DNA from: Massilia litorea
Lineage (GTDB): Bacteria > Pseudomonadota > Gammaproteobacteria > Burkholderiales > Burkholderiaceae_D
Reading direction: 5' to 3'
DNA: 64,000 bases
NCBI RefSeq assembly: GCF_015101885.1
Contig: NZ_CP062941.1
Location: forward strand, 4,154,001 to 4,218,000
The notes below the pieces were generated by a model. That model was not told the origin of the DNA, did not search any database, and worked only from the letters and a program-made list of their open reading frames with translations. Position numbers and translations under genes: made by a program. Shown one piece after another: positions 27,494-36,041 of this stretch; within the stretch, counting starts at the first letter, position 1, and each line of letters opens with the position of its first letter.

Positions 27494-28603
27494 TCAACGG
27501 CGGCGCATGCGGCGCAGCCTGGCGGCGTCGACGCGCACGCCCAGGCCCGGCTTCGACGGCACCTGCAAGGCGAAGTCGGCGTAGACCAGCGGCTCTTCCA
27601 GCACTTCCTCGGTCAGCAGCAGTGGCCCGAACAGCTCGGTGTCCCAGGACAGGTCGGTGAAGGTGGCGCACAGGTGCGCCGTGGCGGCGGTACCGATGCC
27701 GCCCTCCAGCATCGTGCCGCCGTACAGGCCGATGCCGGCCAGCTGGGCGACGGTGGCGACCTCCTTCGCCGGGAACAGGCCGCCGGACTGGGCGATCTTC
27801 ACGGCGAACACGTCGGCACCGTGGTTGCGGGCGATGTCGAAGGCGTCGAGCGGGCCATGCAGCGCCTCGTCGGCCATCAGCGCCACGTCGAAGCGGGCCG
27901 CCAGGCGGCGCATCGCGGCGCGGTTCTCGGCGCGCACCGGCTGCTCGACCAGGTCGATGCCGCCGGCTTCCAGCTGGGCGATACCGCGCACGGCATCGAG
28001 TTCGTTCCAGGCCTGGTTGACGTCGACCCGCACGCTGGCGCGGTCGCCGAGGGCGCGCTTGATGGCGAGCACGTGGTCCACGTCTTCCTGCAGGGCGCGC
28101 GCGCCGATCTTGAGCTTGAAAATGCGGTGGCGGCGCTTTTCCAGCATCGCCTCGGCCTCGGCGATGTCCTTCGCCGTGTCGCCGCTGGCCAGGGTCCAGG
28201 CCACCGGCACGCTGTCGCGCACCCGGCCGCCGAGCAGTTCGGAGAGCGGCACGCCGAGGCGCTGGCCTTGCGCGTCGAGCAGCGCCGTCTCGATCGCGCA
28301 TTTGGCGAAGCGGTTGCCCTGGATGGTCTTGCGCAGCTTTTTCATCACGAGCGCGACCTTCGAAGCGTCCATGTTCATAATCAGCGGCGCGATGTGGGCG
28401 TCGATGTTCGCCTTGATGCTCTCCGGGCTTTCTTCGCCGTAGTTGAGGCCACCGATCGTGGTCGCCTCGCCCCAGCCTTCGATGCCGTCGTCGCAACGGA
28501 CCCGGACCAGGACCAGCGTCTGCGTGTTCATGGTCGCGACGGAGAGCTTGTGCGGCCGGATGGTCGGGACGTCGACAAGCGTGGTTTCGATTTCGCGGAT
28601 CAT
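27494..28603 (-). CDS. catB: Muconate cycloisomerase CatB
   Basis: 369-aa enolase-superfamily enzyme that lactonises cis,cis-muconate. Catalytic K-x-K is in FKLKIGAR, metal ligands in VDVNQAW, LVEQPV and MADEA, and the second base in VKIAQSGG. I start it at ATG 28603 (MIREIETT), the usual family start. No Shine-Dalgarno is visible there, and a TTATAC hexamer lies 9 bases upstream, so initiation may be nearly leaderless. First gene of the cat-ben operon and divergent from its LysR regulator. Confidence 0.93.
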   Translation of the reverse strand: MIREIETTLVDVPTIRPHKLSVATMNTQTLVLVRVRCDDGIEGWGEATTIGGLNYGEESPESIKANIDAHIAPLIMNMDASKVALVMKKLRKTIQGNRFAKCAIETALLDAQGQRLGVPLSELLGGRVRDSVPVAWTLASGDTAKDIAEAEAMLEKRRHRIFKLKIGARALQEDVDHVLAIKRALGDRASVRVDVNQAWNELDAVRGIAQLEAGGIDLVEQPVRAENRAAMRRLAARFDVALMADEALHGPLDAFDIARNHGADVFAVKIAQSGGLFPAKEVATVAQLAGIGLYGGTMLEGGIGTAATAHLCATFTDLSWDTELFGPLLLTEEVLEEPLVYADFALQVPSKPGLGVRVDAARLRRMRRR

Positions 28604-28628
28604 ATTTAATTCGTATAATGGGATAAGT

Positions 28629-28690
28629 GAATACACGATATTCCTGAACATGATGACCGTCCAACACTGATTTGGTATCGCTTCGATACC
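28629..28690. promoter_or_regulatory. LysR operator between catB and its regulator
   Basis: Two dyads occupy the divergent gap. GGTATCG-CTT-CGATACC (28674-28690) is a perfect 7-bp inverted repeat that contains GTAT-N7-ATAC and obeys T-N11-A. GAATA-CACGA-TATTC (28629-28643) is a second perfect dyad nearer catB, where a catB -35 would fall. The layout fits a high-affinity recognition site near the regulator and an activation site at the target promoter, as known for CatR/CatM/BenM. Muconate as the inducer is inference from the family. Confidence 0.7.
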
Positions 28691-28704
28691 CTGGAGGTAT
28701 GAAC

Positions 28705-29619
28705 ATGGAGCTGCGCCACCTGCGCTATTTCGTCGCCGTCGCCGACGAAAAGAACTTCACGCGCGCGGCCGAACGCCTGCACATCGCGCAGCCGCCGCTG
28801 AGCCGGCAGATCCAGCAGCTGGAAGAAGAACTGGGCGTGGTGCTGATCGAAAAGGGCTCGCGGCCGGTGCGCCTGACCGAGGCCGGCAAGTTCTTCCATG
28901 CCCATGCCGCCGAACTGCTGGCCAAGGCCTCCGACCTGAAGGCCATGACCCAGCGCGTCGGCAAGATCGACCGCAAATTCGCGATCGGCTTCGTCGCGTC
29001 GACCTTGTACGGGCTGTTGCCGGAGATCGTGCGGCGCTTTCGCAACCGCTACCAGTCGCTCGAGATCAGCTTCCACGAGCTGACCACGATGGAACAGCTG
29101 CAGGCGCTCAAGGAGGGAAGGATCGATGTCGGCTTCGGCCGGCTCAAGAGTGAAGATCCGGCGATCCGCCGCATTGTGTTGCGCGAAGAAGCCTTGATCG
29201 TGGCCCTGCCCGTCGGGCACCGCCTGAGCGCGATCGAGGGTCCCCTGAAGCTGTCGCAGGTGGCGCAGGAGACGCTGCTGGTCTACCCGAAAGCGCCCCG
29301 TCCGAGTTTTGCCGACCAGGTGCTGGCCACCTTCAAGGAACGCAACCTGGTGCCGCAAACGGTGCTGGAGGTGCGCGAACTGCAGATCGCGGTCGGCCTG
29401 GTGGGCGCCGGCCAGGGCGTGGCCGTCGTTCCGCAAAGCCTGCAGGGCATGATCCGCACCGACGTCGTCTACCGGCCGCTCGACGAAGTCACGGCGGTCT
29501 CGCCGATCATCTTCAGCGCGCGCCACATGGACCGCTCACCGGAGCTGGTCAACATGCTGGAAGTGATCTACGAAATCTACGAGGAACTGGGGATCGCGCA
29601 CGTCAGGCACAGCTTGTAG
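28705..29619 (+). CDS. LysR-family regulator of the catechol/benzoate operon (CatR/CatM/BenM-like)
   Basis: 304-aa LTTR. The HTH region reads MELRHLRYFVAVADEKNFTRAA followed by LHIAQPPLSRQIQQLEEELG, typical of the CatR/BenM group, and the effector domain holds LQALKEGRIDVGFGRL. ATG 28705 is preferred over ATG 28699 because GGAGG at 28693-28697 is 7 bases from the first but only 1 from the second. The perfect dyad ends 3 bases before this ribosome site, so binding should repress its own gene while activating catB. Confidence 0.92.
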   Translation: MELRHLRYFVAVADEKNFTRAAERLHIAQPPLSRQIQQLEEELGVVLIEKGSRPVRLTEAGKFFHAHAAELLAKASDLKAMTQRVGKIDRKFAIGFVASTLYGLLPEIVRRFRNRYQSLEISFHELTTMEQLQALKEGRIDVGFGRLKSEDPAIRRIVLREEALIVALPVGHRLSAIEGPLKLSQVAQETLLVYPKAPRPSFADQVLATFKERNLVPQTVLEVRELQIAVGLVGAGQGVAVVPQSLQGMIRTDVVYRPLDEVTAVSPIIFSARHMDRSPELVNMLEVIYEIYEELGIAHVRHSL

Positions 29620-29629
29620 TGGCCCCAGC

Positions 29630-29662
29630 AAAAAGGCCAGCATGGAAGCTGGCCTCGTCTGT
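29630..29662. terminator. Bidirectional intrinsic terminator
   Basis: A 7-bp stem GGCCAGC (29635-29641) / GCTGGCC (29648-29654) with a 6-base loop is preceded by five A and followed by T-rich sequence. It separates the convergent LysR and Bug genes. Confidence 0.75.
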
Positions 29663-29690
29663 TTGTTGCCGGTCCTCGACCGGCGACTCG

Positions 29691-30662
29691 CTATTCTTTT
29701 TCGATCCCCGCCTTGCGGATGATCTCACCCCATTTCTTCGACTCGGCCTGCTGGAATGCCGCCAGCTCCTCGGGCGAGGTCAGGAAGATCGCGGTGCCGC
29801 TGGTCGCGTAGAAACCGCTGTTGGCGCCGGGGCTTTTCGCGGCCTTGCTCAGCAGCTCATTGAGCCTGGCGACCACCGGCGCCGGCGTTTTCGCCGGCGC
29901 ATAGGCGGCGAACCAGTAACCGACGTCATAGCCCTTGACGCCGGCCTCGGCGATCGTCGGCACATCCGGCATCAGCGGCGAGCGGTGGCCTTCCGAATAG
30001 CCCAGGGCGCGCAGCTTGCCGCTCTTGATATGCGGCAGGCCGGTAGCGGAATCGGTGATCATCATCTGGATCTGACCGCCCAGCAGGTCGGTGATGGCGT
30101 AGGTGTTGCTCTTGTAGGGAACATGCAGCAGCTGCACGTGGGCCAGCTGCTGGAACAGTTCGCCCGCCACCCGGCTCGACGAACTGCCGCTGCCGAAGCT
30201 GATCTTGCCCGGCTCCTTTTTGGCGAGGGCGATGAAGTCGGCCACGCTCTTCACGGGAGACGAGGCATTGACGACCATGATCTGTCCGCCCTTGCCGAGT
30301 GCCGTAATCGGCGCAAAACTCTTCACCGGGTCGTAGGGCACGGATTTGTACAGGTGCTCCGCAGCCGCGTGGGTGGTATTCGTCGCGATGAGGACCGTGT
30401 AGCCGTCCGGCGCGGCGCGCGCCACCTCGTTGGCGCCGATGAAGCCATTCCCGCCGGGCTTGTTGTCGACGATGACCGGCTGCTTCGTCTCCTGGCTGAC
30501 CGCCTGTCCCAGTGCGCGCGCCAGCTGGTCGGTCGCGGTGCCGGCCGCGAAGGGCACGACGAAGTGGATCGGTTTTTCCGGGAAGCCGGCGGCCGATGCA
30601 GCGGCGGACAGCGCAAGGCATACGGCGGGGATGGCCAGATGACGCAGTTTCATGACACTCAT
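29691..30662 (-). CDS. Bug/TctC-family periplasmic solute-binding protein
   Basis: 323-aa Bug protein with a signal peptide (AAASAAGFPEK at about 20-30), FPEKPIHFVVPFAAGTATD, VIVDNKPGGNGFIG and HVPYKSNTYAITDLLGG. A GGAG box 7 bases upstream supports ATG 30662. It lies 32 bases after the small AtuA-related gene and probably feeds the same pathway. There is no TctA/TctB pair in the window. Confidence 0.9.
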   Translation of the reverse strand: MSVMKLRHLAIPAVCLALSAAASAAGFPEKPIHFVVPFAAGTATDQLARALGQAVSQETKQPVIVDNKPGGNGFIGANEVARAAPDGYTVLIATNTTHAAAEHLYKSVPYDPVKSFAPITALGKGGQIMVVNASSPVKSVADFIALAKKEPGKISFGSGSSSSRVAGELFQQLAHVQLLHVPYKSNTYAITDLLGGQIQMMITDSATGLPHIKSGKLRALGYSEGHRSPLMPDVPTIAEAGVKGYDVGYWFAAYAPAKTPAPVVARLNELLSKAAKSPGANSGFYATSGTAIFLTSPEELAAFQQAESKKWGEIIRKAGIEKE

Positions 30663-30694
30663 TACTTGTCTCCTTGAGGGGTGGTTTTTGTATG

Positions 30695-31033
30695 TTAAGC
30701 GGTGGGTGCAAGGACCGTCGGACTGTCCTGGTCGGGAATGTCGAGGCTGAGGATCGCCGAACTCAGGGTTTTACCATGGGCGTCCAGGGCGAGCGAACGG
30801 GTGACGCCGCCGCTCAGGGCATCGTGCAGGACGAAGTTCAGGGCGCCAAGCGCCGGCAGCGCGAAACGCTGCACCTCCCCCGCGGCGATATCGGCGAAAT
30901 GCGCTTTCACGCGCTCGGCGGTGAGGTAGTTTTCCAGCCGCGGATAGTCCTGCGGGTCGTAAGCGATCACGGAAATATTCGAGATATTGCCCTTGTCGCC
31001 GGCGCGCGCATGCGCGATCTCACGTAACAGCAT
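30695..31033 (-). CDS. Small AtuA-related protein (ferredoxin-fold domain)
   Basis: 112-aa protein beginning MLLREIAHARAGDKGNISNIS, the pattern of the small domain that follows AtuA/DUF1446 proteins, either fused or as a separate gene. No cysteine cluster is seen, so 'ferredoxin-fold' describes shape, not iron. It overlaps the 3' end of the AtuA-like gene by 14 bases, so the two are translationally coupled and probably form one complex. Confidence 0.8.
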   Translation of the reverse strand: MLLREIAHARAGDKGNISNISVIAYDPQDYPRLENYLTAERVKAHFADIAAGEVQRFALPALGALNFVLHDALSGGVTRSLALDAHGKTLSSAILSLDIPDQDSPTVLAPTA

Positions 31034-32372
31034 GCTGGTTCTCCCCGAAGTGGACGGATGCCTGCACGGCGTCGCGCGGCAGCAGGGTCGATAATACCGC
31101 GACGATATCGCGCGCCGACTTGAAGGCGCCGCCGCCGCCCGCCGGGCCGCAGGTGTACAGGCTTTCCACTTCGTTGGCGATGCGCGCCGCTTCACGCAGG
31201 CTGTCGGTGCGTCCGGCCACGCGGATGCGCACCTCGTACGGTTCCGGATGCGGCGCGGCCAGCCGGTCGCGGTGCATGGCGTTCACGCCCAGGATGTCGT
31301 AGCGGATCTCGCTGGTCTGCACGCCGGTGATCTTCAGGCGCTCCTCGACGATGGACAGCGCCAGGCGCGCCCGGTTCAGCGCCCCCGGACCGGCGTATGA
31401 CATCTGGCCCTCGCCGATATAGCTGTCGATGTAGCCGATCGAGACCTTCAGCGTGTCCGGACGCGGATGGCCGGTGGCGCCTTCGACCAGCACCCGGTCG
31501 GGGCCGATTTCCGTGATCCGCACCCCGGAGAAATCGGCGACCACGTCCGGTGTCAGGTAGGCGCGCGGATCGTGGATCTCGTAGAGCAGCTGTTCCTTGC
31601 AGGTGGCCGCCGTCACCTGCCCGCCGCTGCCTTCGACCTTGGTGATGACGACGCTGCCGTCCTCGGCCACTTCGCCGATGGGAAAGCCCAGCCGCGCGAG
31701 GCCGGCCACGTCCTTGTACCCGGGATCGGCGAAATAGCCGCCGGTGATCTGCCCGGCGCATTCCAGCAGGTGTCCCACCAGCGTGCCCTGCCCCAGCCGC
31801 TGCCAGTCGTCCATGGCCCAGCCGAATTCATGGATCAGCGGGGCCAGCACCAGCGCCGGATCGGCGGCGCGGCCGGTGATCACGACGTCGGCGCCGGCGG
31901 CCAGCGCCTCGACCAGCGGCTGCGCGCCGAGATAGGCGTTCGCGGACAGCAGGCGTTCGCCGAGGCGGTTGACCGGCTGGCCGGTGTCGTCCATGAACTG
32001 CCCGGCGCGCAGCGTATCGAGCACGTCGTCGCCGATGACCGCCGCGACCTTCAGGCCTTCCAGGCCCAACGACCGGGCGATCTCGCGCACCATGGCGGCC
32101 GCGGCCAGCGGATTGGCGGCGCCCATGTTGGTCACGATCCGGATGCCCTGTTCACTGCACTGGGCAAGCACTGCCCGCATGCGCTCCGCGAGCAGCGGAT
32201 CGTAGCCCCCCGCCGGATCCTGCATGTGCGCCCGCTGGGCTAGCGCGATCGTGCGTTCGGCGAGGCACTCGAAAATGAGGTAGTCGAGATCGCCTTTTTC
32301 GACCAGCTCCACGGCCGGCTCGAGACGGTCGCCGGAGTAGCCGGCACCGGCGCCGATTCTGATTCGTTTCAT
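31020..32372 (-). CDS. AtuA-family protein (DUF1446, acyclic terpene utilisation type)
   Basis: 450-aa soluble protein. It starts MKRIRIGAGAGYSGDRLEPA, with FECLAERTIALAQ, TNMGAANPLAAA, VITGRAADPALVLAPL and YTCGPAGGGGAFK, all typical of DUF1446. In Pseudomonas the fused form is needed for citronellol/geranyl-CoA catabolism, but many homologues sit next to Bug proteins and CoA enzymes with no terpene link. No carboxylase genes of the atu type are present here, so the substrate is open. GGGAG is 6 bases ahead of ATG 32372. Confidence 0.85.
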   Translation of the reverse strand: MKRIRIGAGAGYSGDRLEPAVELVEKGDLDYLIFECLAERTIALAQRAHMQDPAGGYDPLLAERMRAVLAQCSEQGIRIVTNMGAANPLAAAAMVREIARSLGLEGLKVAAVIGDDVLDTLRAGQFMDDTGQPVNRLGERLLSANAYLGAQPLVEALAAGADVVITGRAADPALVLAPLIHEFGWAMDDWQRLGQGTLVGHLLECAGQITGGYFADPGYKDVAGLARLGFPIGEVAEDGSVVITKVEGSGGQVTAATCKEQLLYEIHDPRAYLTPDVVADFSGVRITEIGPDRVLVEGATGHPRPDTLKVSIGYIDSYIGEGQMSYAGPGALNRARLALSIVEERLKITGVQTSEIRYDILGVNAMHRDRLAAPHPEPYEVRIRVAGRTDSLREAARIANEVESLYTCGPAGGGGAFKSARDIVAVLSTLLPRDAVQASVHFGENQHAVT

Positions 32373-32442
32373 GGACGCTCCCTGGCAATGCACTTCCCTG
32401 CTTCACAGTGTGGCGCGCCCGACTAATTAAGTACAATGGTCA

Positions 32443-32472
32443 TTTCAGATGGATTAATCCGGTTTTCAGATG
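32443..32472. promoter_or_regulatory. Candidate LysR operator between the AtuA operon and its regulator
   Basis: TTTCAGATG occurs twice as a direct repeat (32443-32451, 32464-32472), 21 bases or two helical turns apart, and the perfect palindrome GGATTAATCC (32451-32460) lies between. The block is in the divergent gap just ahead of the regulator's start at 32490. Confidence 0.5.
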
Positions 32473-32489
32473 AATCACAGGCAGGCAGG

Positions 32490-33413
32490 ATGACGACCAA
32501 TATCTCGACCAGGCTGCTGTATGCCTTCGTCGCGCTCGAGGAGACCCGGCATTTCACGCGTGCGGCCGAACGCTGCCATACCTCGCAGCCGGCCTTTAGC
32601 GCGATGATCCGCAAGCTCGAGGAAGCGGCGGGCACGCGGCTGTTCGAGCGCGACACGCGCAATGTCACGCTGACGCCGGAAGGCGAACTGTTTTCCGAGG
32701 TGGCACGCTCGCTGATCGCCGAATTCGAAGCGGCCTTCGACGACATGGCCGATTACGTCGCCCGGCGGCGCGGACGGGTGTCGATCGCGGCACTGCCTTC
32801 GCTGGCGGCGCGCGCCCTGCCCGCCGTGATCGCGCAGTATCGGCACCTGTATCCGGGCGTGGCCGTGACCCTGCACGATGCCTTGTCCGATCAATGCCTG
32901 GCGCTGCTGCGCCAGCACAAGGCCGATCTCGTGCTGACGGCACCGGGCGCGAATTTCAACGAGTTCGAATCGCGGGTGCTGGGCAGCGATCCCTTCTACC
33001 TGGTGTGCCGGCGCGACCACCCGCTGGCCCGCAGGCGCCGCCTGAAGGCGGCCGACCTGGCCGGACAGGAACTCATTCATCTCGCCAAATCTTCGAGCGT
33101 GCGCCAACATGTCGACATCCTGCTGCGCGCCATCGAGACCGTGCATTCGGGCTTCGAAGTGGAACACCTGGCGACGGTGGCCGGCCTGGTGGAGCAAGGC
33201 CTGGGCGTGAGCATCGTACCCGAGCTGACCCTGTTCCAGTTCCGCCAGCTGGACCTGGCCGCGATCCCCCTGGACGCACACGAACAGACGCGTCCCATCC
33301 TGGTCGTCAAGCGCAAGGACCAGGCGCTGTCGATTGCGGCCCAGGCCATGCTGGAACTGATCGAGAAGCAGATCGGGCCGATCGGCACCCGGCGCCAGCC
33401 TCCGCAGCGTTAA
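32490..33413 (+). CDS. LysR-family transcriptional regulator
   Basis: 307-aa LTTR with the HTH sequence LYAFVALEETRHFTRAAERC then TSQPAFSAMIRKLEEAAG and a normal effector domain. ATG 32490 gives the usual distance to the HTH; an in-frame ATG at 32436 has no ribosome site. It is divergent from the AtuA-Bug operon and is its probable regulator. The gene ends 45 bases before a convergent dehydrogenase-like gene. Confidence 0.9.
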   Translation: MTTNISTRLLYAFVALEETRHFTRAAERCHTSQPAFSAMIRKLEEAAGTRLFERDTRNVTLTPEGELFSEVARSLIAEFEAAFDDMADYVARRRGRVSIAALPSLAARALPAVIAQYRHLYPGVAVTLHDALSDQCLALLRQHKADLVLTAPGANFNEFESRVLGSDPFYLVCRRDHPLARRRRLKAADLAGQELIHLAKSSSVRQHVDILLRAIETVHSGFEVEHLATVAGLVEQGLGVSIVPELTLFQFRQLDLAAIPLDAHEQTRPILVVKRKDQALSIAAQAMLELIEKQIGPIGTRRQPPQR

Positions 33414-33458
33414 AGCAGGTTGAGCCGCCCTGCCCTGGGCGGCTGGCGCACAGGCCGG

Positions 33459-34052
33459 CTATTCCAGTATCAGATCGACGCGCCAGGCCTCGCCATCGGC
33501 CACCGGCGCCACCGCGCGGAACATGGGAGCGAAGGCGATCGCGGTGGCCAGGGCCTGCGCCGAGGTCCGTTTGCCGCAAACGACTTCCCAGGTTCCGCCT
33601 GCGTCGCCAGGACCGGCGCGATGCAAGCCGAGCACCTCGCCGCTGCGCCGCGTGCAGCCGGCAACCTGGTCCACGCCGCGCTGGCTCGCAAGCGCTATCA
33701 GTATCGCGCCGGGCTTTGCCACCTGGTCCAGTCTGCGGAACAGCTTCTCCTTGCCGGCCATGTCGGTGCGCACGGCTTCGATGATCAGGTCGCAGTCTTT
33801 CAGGTGATGAAAGTTGACCGTCCCCGCCAGCAGGGCCATGCGCCGGCCGGCCGACCGGACCTGCGCCATCCCCTGGTCGAGCGTTTCGCGCCCGGTTTCG
33901 AAGAGCGTGACCGGGATGCCGGCCTCCAGCAGGTTGATGGCGATACCGGCGCCCATCGCGTTGGCGCCAATGATGCCGACCCGCCCGACAGGGCGCGGGC
34001 TGGCGTTCGCGAGCGCCAGGGCGTCGCGGCTTTCGTCGTTCATGTTGCTCAT
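33459..34052 (-). CDS. Stand-alone 3-hydroxyacyl-CoA dehydrogenase NAD-binding domain (possibly a remnant)
   Basis: 197 aa matching only the N-terminal Rossmann half of 3-hydroxyacyl-CoA dehydrogenases. The dinucleotide loop reads GANAMGAGIA where GxGxMGxGIA is usual, so the second glycine is Asn. DLIIEAV is present. The usual ASNTS is replaced by ALASQ, and the catalytic His/Glu region survives as LHRAGP and WEVV. The C-terminal domain that completes the active site and dimer is absent. A good GAGGA box precedes ATG 34052, so it may be expressed, but catalysis is doubtful. It could be a decaying gene. Confidence 0.65.
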   Translation of the reverse strand: MSNMNDESRDALALANASPRPVGRVGIIGANAMGAGIAINLLEAGIPVTLFETGRETLDQGMAQVRSAGRRMALLAGTVNFHHLKDCDLIIEAVRTDMAGKEKLFRRLDQVAKPGAILIALASQRGVDQVAGCTRRSGEVLGLHRAGPGDAGGTWEVVCGKRTSAQALATAIAFAPMFRAVAPVADGEAWRVDLILE

Positions 34053-34087
34053 GTGGTTTCCTCGGTATGGCGCACAAATGGATCACG

Positions 34088-34111
34088 AAAAAAAAGCCCG
34101 CCGTGGCGGGC
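34088..34111 (-). terminator. Intrinsic terminator after aceA
   Basis: On the minus strand a perfect 7-bp stem GCCCGCC/GGCGGGC with a 2-base loop is followed by eight T. It begins 18 bases after the aceA stop. Confidence 0.9.
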
Positions 34112-34128
34112 CTGTGCAGTGCTATGCG

Positions 34129-35709
34129 TCAGAACTGGTTCATCGTGTTGTGTTTGCCGGACGCCTTCAGCGCTGCCTCGCCGCTGAAGTATTCCTTGTG
34201 GTCGTCGCCCAGGTCGGAGCCCGACATGTTCTGGTGCTTGACGCAGGCGATACCCTGGCGGATTTCCTTGCGCTGCACGCCGGCCACATAGCCCAGCATG
34301 CCCTGCTCGCCAAAGTATTCCTTGGCCAGGTTATCGGTCGACAGCGCGGCGGTGTGATAGGTCGGCAGCGTGATCAGGTGGTGGAAGATGCCCGCTTCGC
34401 GTGCGGCGTCCGCCTGGAACGTGCGGATACGCTCGTCGGCCTCGCGCGCCAGTTCCGACTCGTCGTACTCGGCGCTCATCAGCTGCGAGCGCTCGTATTT
34501 CGAGACGTCCGCGCCCTCGGCCTTCATGCTGTCGAAGACCTGCTGGCGGAAGTTCAGCGTCCAGTTGAAGGACGGGCTGTTGTTGTAGACCAGCTTCGCG
34601 TTCGGGATGACCTTGCGGATTTCCTTGACCATGCCGCCGATCTGGGCGATGTGCGGCTTCTCGGTCTCGATCCACAACAGGTCGGCGCCGTTCTGCAACG
34701 AGGTGATGCAGTCGAGGACGCAACGCGCCTCCCCGGTGCCTTCGCGGAACTGGAACAGGTTGCTCGGCAGGCGCTTGGGACGCAGCAGCTTGCCGTCGCG
34801 CTTGATGATCACGTCGCCGTTGCCCAGGGCATCGAGCGAGACCTCTTCGGCATCGAGGAAGCTGTTGTACTGGTCGCCCAGGTCGCCCGGCTCGCGGGTG
34901 TAGGCGATCTGCTTGGTGAGACCGGCGCCCAGCGAATCGGTACGCGCCACGATCAGGCCGTCGTCGACGCCCAGTTCCAGGAAGGCGTAGCGCACGGCAC
35001 GGATCTTGGCGAGGAAGTCTTCATGCGGCACGGTGACCTTGCCGTCCTGGTGGCCGCACTGCTTCTCGTCCGACACCTGGTTCTCGATCTGGATGCAGCA
35101 GGCACCCGCTTCGATCATCTGCTTGGCCATCAGGTAGGTCGCCTCGGCATTGCCGAAGCCGGCGTCGATGTCGGCGATGATCGGCACCACGTGAGTGACG
35201 AAATTGTCGATCTTGTCCTGGATGGCAGCGCGCGCCGGTCCTTCGGCGGCATCGAGCTGGCGGAACAGGCCGCCGAGTTCGCGCGCGTCGGCCTGGCGCA
35301 GGAAGGTGTAGAGCTCGCGGATCAGCGCGGCGACCGCGGTCTTCTCGTGCATCGACTGGTCCGGCAGCGGGCCGAACTCGGAACGCAATGCCGCAATCAT
35401 CCAGCCCGACAGGTACAGATAGCGGCGGTCGGTGTTGTTGAAGTGCTTTTTAATGGAGATCATCTTCTGCTGGCCGATGAAGCCGTGCCAGCATCCCAGC
35501 GACTGGGTGTATTGGGACGGATCGGCATCGTAGGCCGCCATGTCGCGCCGCATGATGCCCGCCGTGTAGCGGGCAATATCGAGGCCGGTCTGGAACCGGT
35601 TCTGCGCGCGCATGCGGGCCGCCGACTCGGGATTGATGGCGTTCCAGCCCTCGCCCTGCTGCTGCTTGAGACTGGTGATGGCCTGGATATCGTTCTGGTA
35701 CTGGGACAT
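34129..35709 (-). CDS. aceA: Isocitrate lyase AceA
   Basis: 526-aa enzyme that splits isocitrate to succinate and glyoxylate, first step of the glyoxylate shunt. It has the catalytic motif KQCGH (in place of KKCGH), the early SLGCWHGF region, DGLIVARTDSLGAGL and the late MSGSDLGDDH. The length puts it in the long isocitrate lyase class found in many beta- and gammaproteobacteria. A GGAG box lies 8 bases ahead of the ATG. A 14-bp palindrome about 112 bases upstream is a likely control site. aceB is on the same strand 5.4 kb away, separated by other genes. Confidence 0.96.
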   Translation of the reverse strand: MSQYQNDIQAITSLKQQQGEGWNAINPESAARMRAQNRFQTGLDIARYTAGIMRRDMAAYDADPSQYTQSLGCWHGFIGQQKMISIKKHFNNTDRRYLYLSGWMIAALRSEFGPLPDQSMHEKTAVAALIRELYTFLRQADARELGGLFRQLDAAEGPARAAIQDKIDNFVTHVVPIIADIDAGFGNAEATYLMAKQMIEAGACCIQIENQVSDEKQCGHQDGKVTVPHEDFLAKIRAVRYAFLELGVDDGLIVARTDSLGAGLTKQIAYTREPGDLGDQYNSFLDAEEVSLDALGNGDVIIKRDGKLLRPKRLPSNLFQFREGTGEARCVLDCITSLQNGADLLWIETEKPHIAQIGGMVKEIRKVIPNAKLVYNNSPSFNWTLNFRQQVFDSMKAEGADVSKYERSQLMSAEYDESELAREADERIRTFQADAAREAGIFHHLITLPTYHTAALSTDNLAKEYFGEQGMLGYVAGVQRKEIRQGIACVKHQNMSGSDLGDDHKEYFSGEAALKASGKHNTMNQF

Positions 35710-35820
35710 GATGACACTCCATGAAAGATGAATCGAAACCTGTGGCGTCCGCCGCTGAGCTGTGCTCGCGAACTGCGCCGGGATGGGTTCATCATAAATG
35801 AATACGCTCGGATATCTTCT

Positions 35821-35834
35821 GTCTTATATAAGAC
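35821..35834. promoter_or_regulatory. Perfect palindrome upstream of aceA, candidate operator
   Basis: GTCTTATATAAGAC is a perfect 14-bp palindrome centred about 118 bases upstream of the aceA start. Such a compact dyad is typical of GntR/FCD-type dimers. A -10-like TATA overlaps its centre, so binding could block a promoter. The regulator is not in this window. Confidence 0.55.
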
Positions 35835-36041
35835 TTACCAGAATCTTTTATTCCTTTGTTTTCAATCGCTTGTATGACTCTTTTTGCAATGTGGAAGGTG
35901 GTTTTGAAGAATGGGATCATACGAACGGCGAACAGTCGTCCAATTTTTCGCAATATGAAACGAAGTTCGGCTGTGTGAAAAATAGGGCCGGCGCTGGCGA
36001 ATGGACGCCTGACGCAGGGTGAGGAGGCAAAAGGCGCGATC

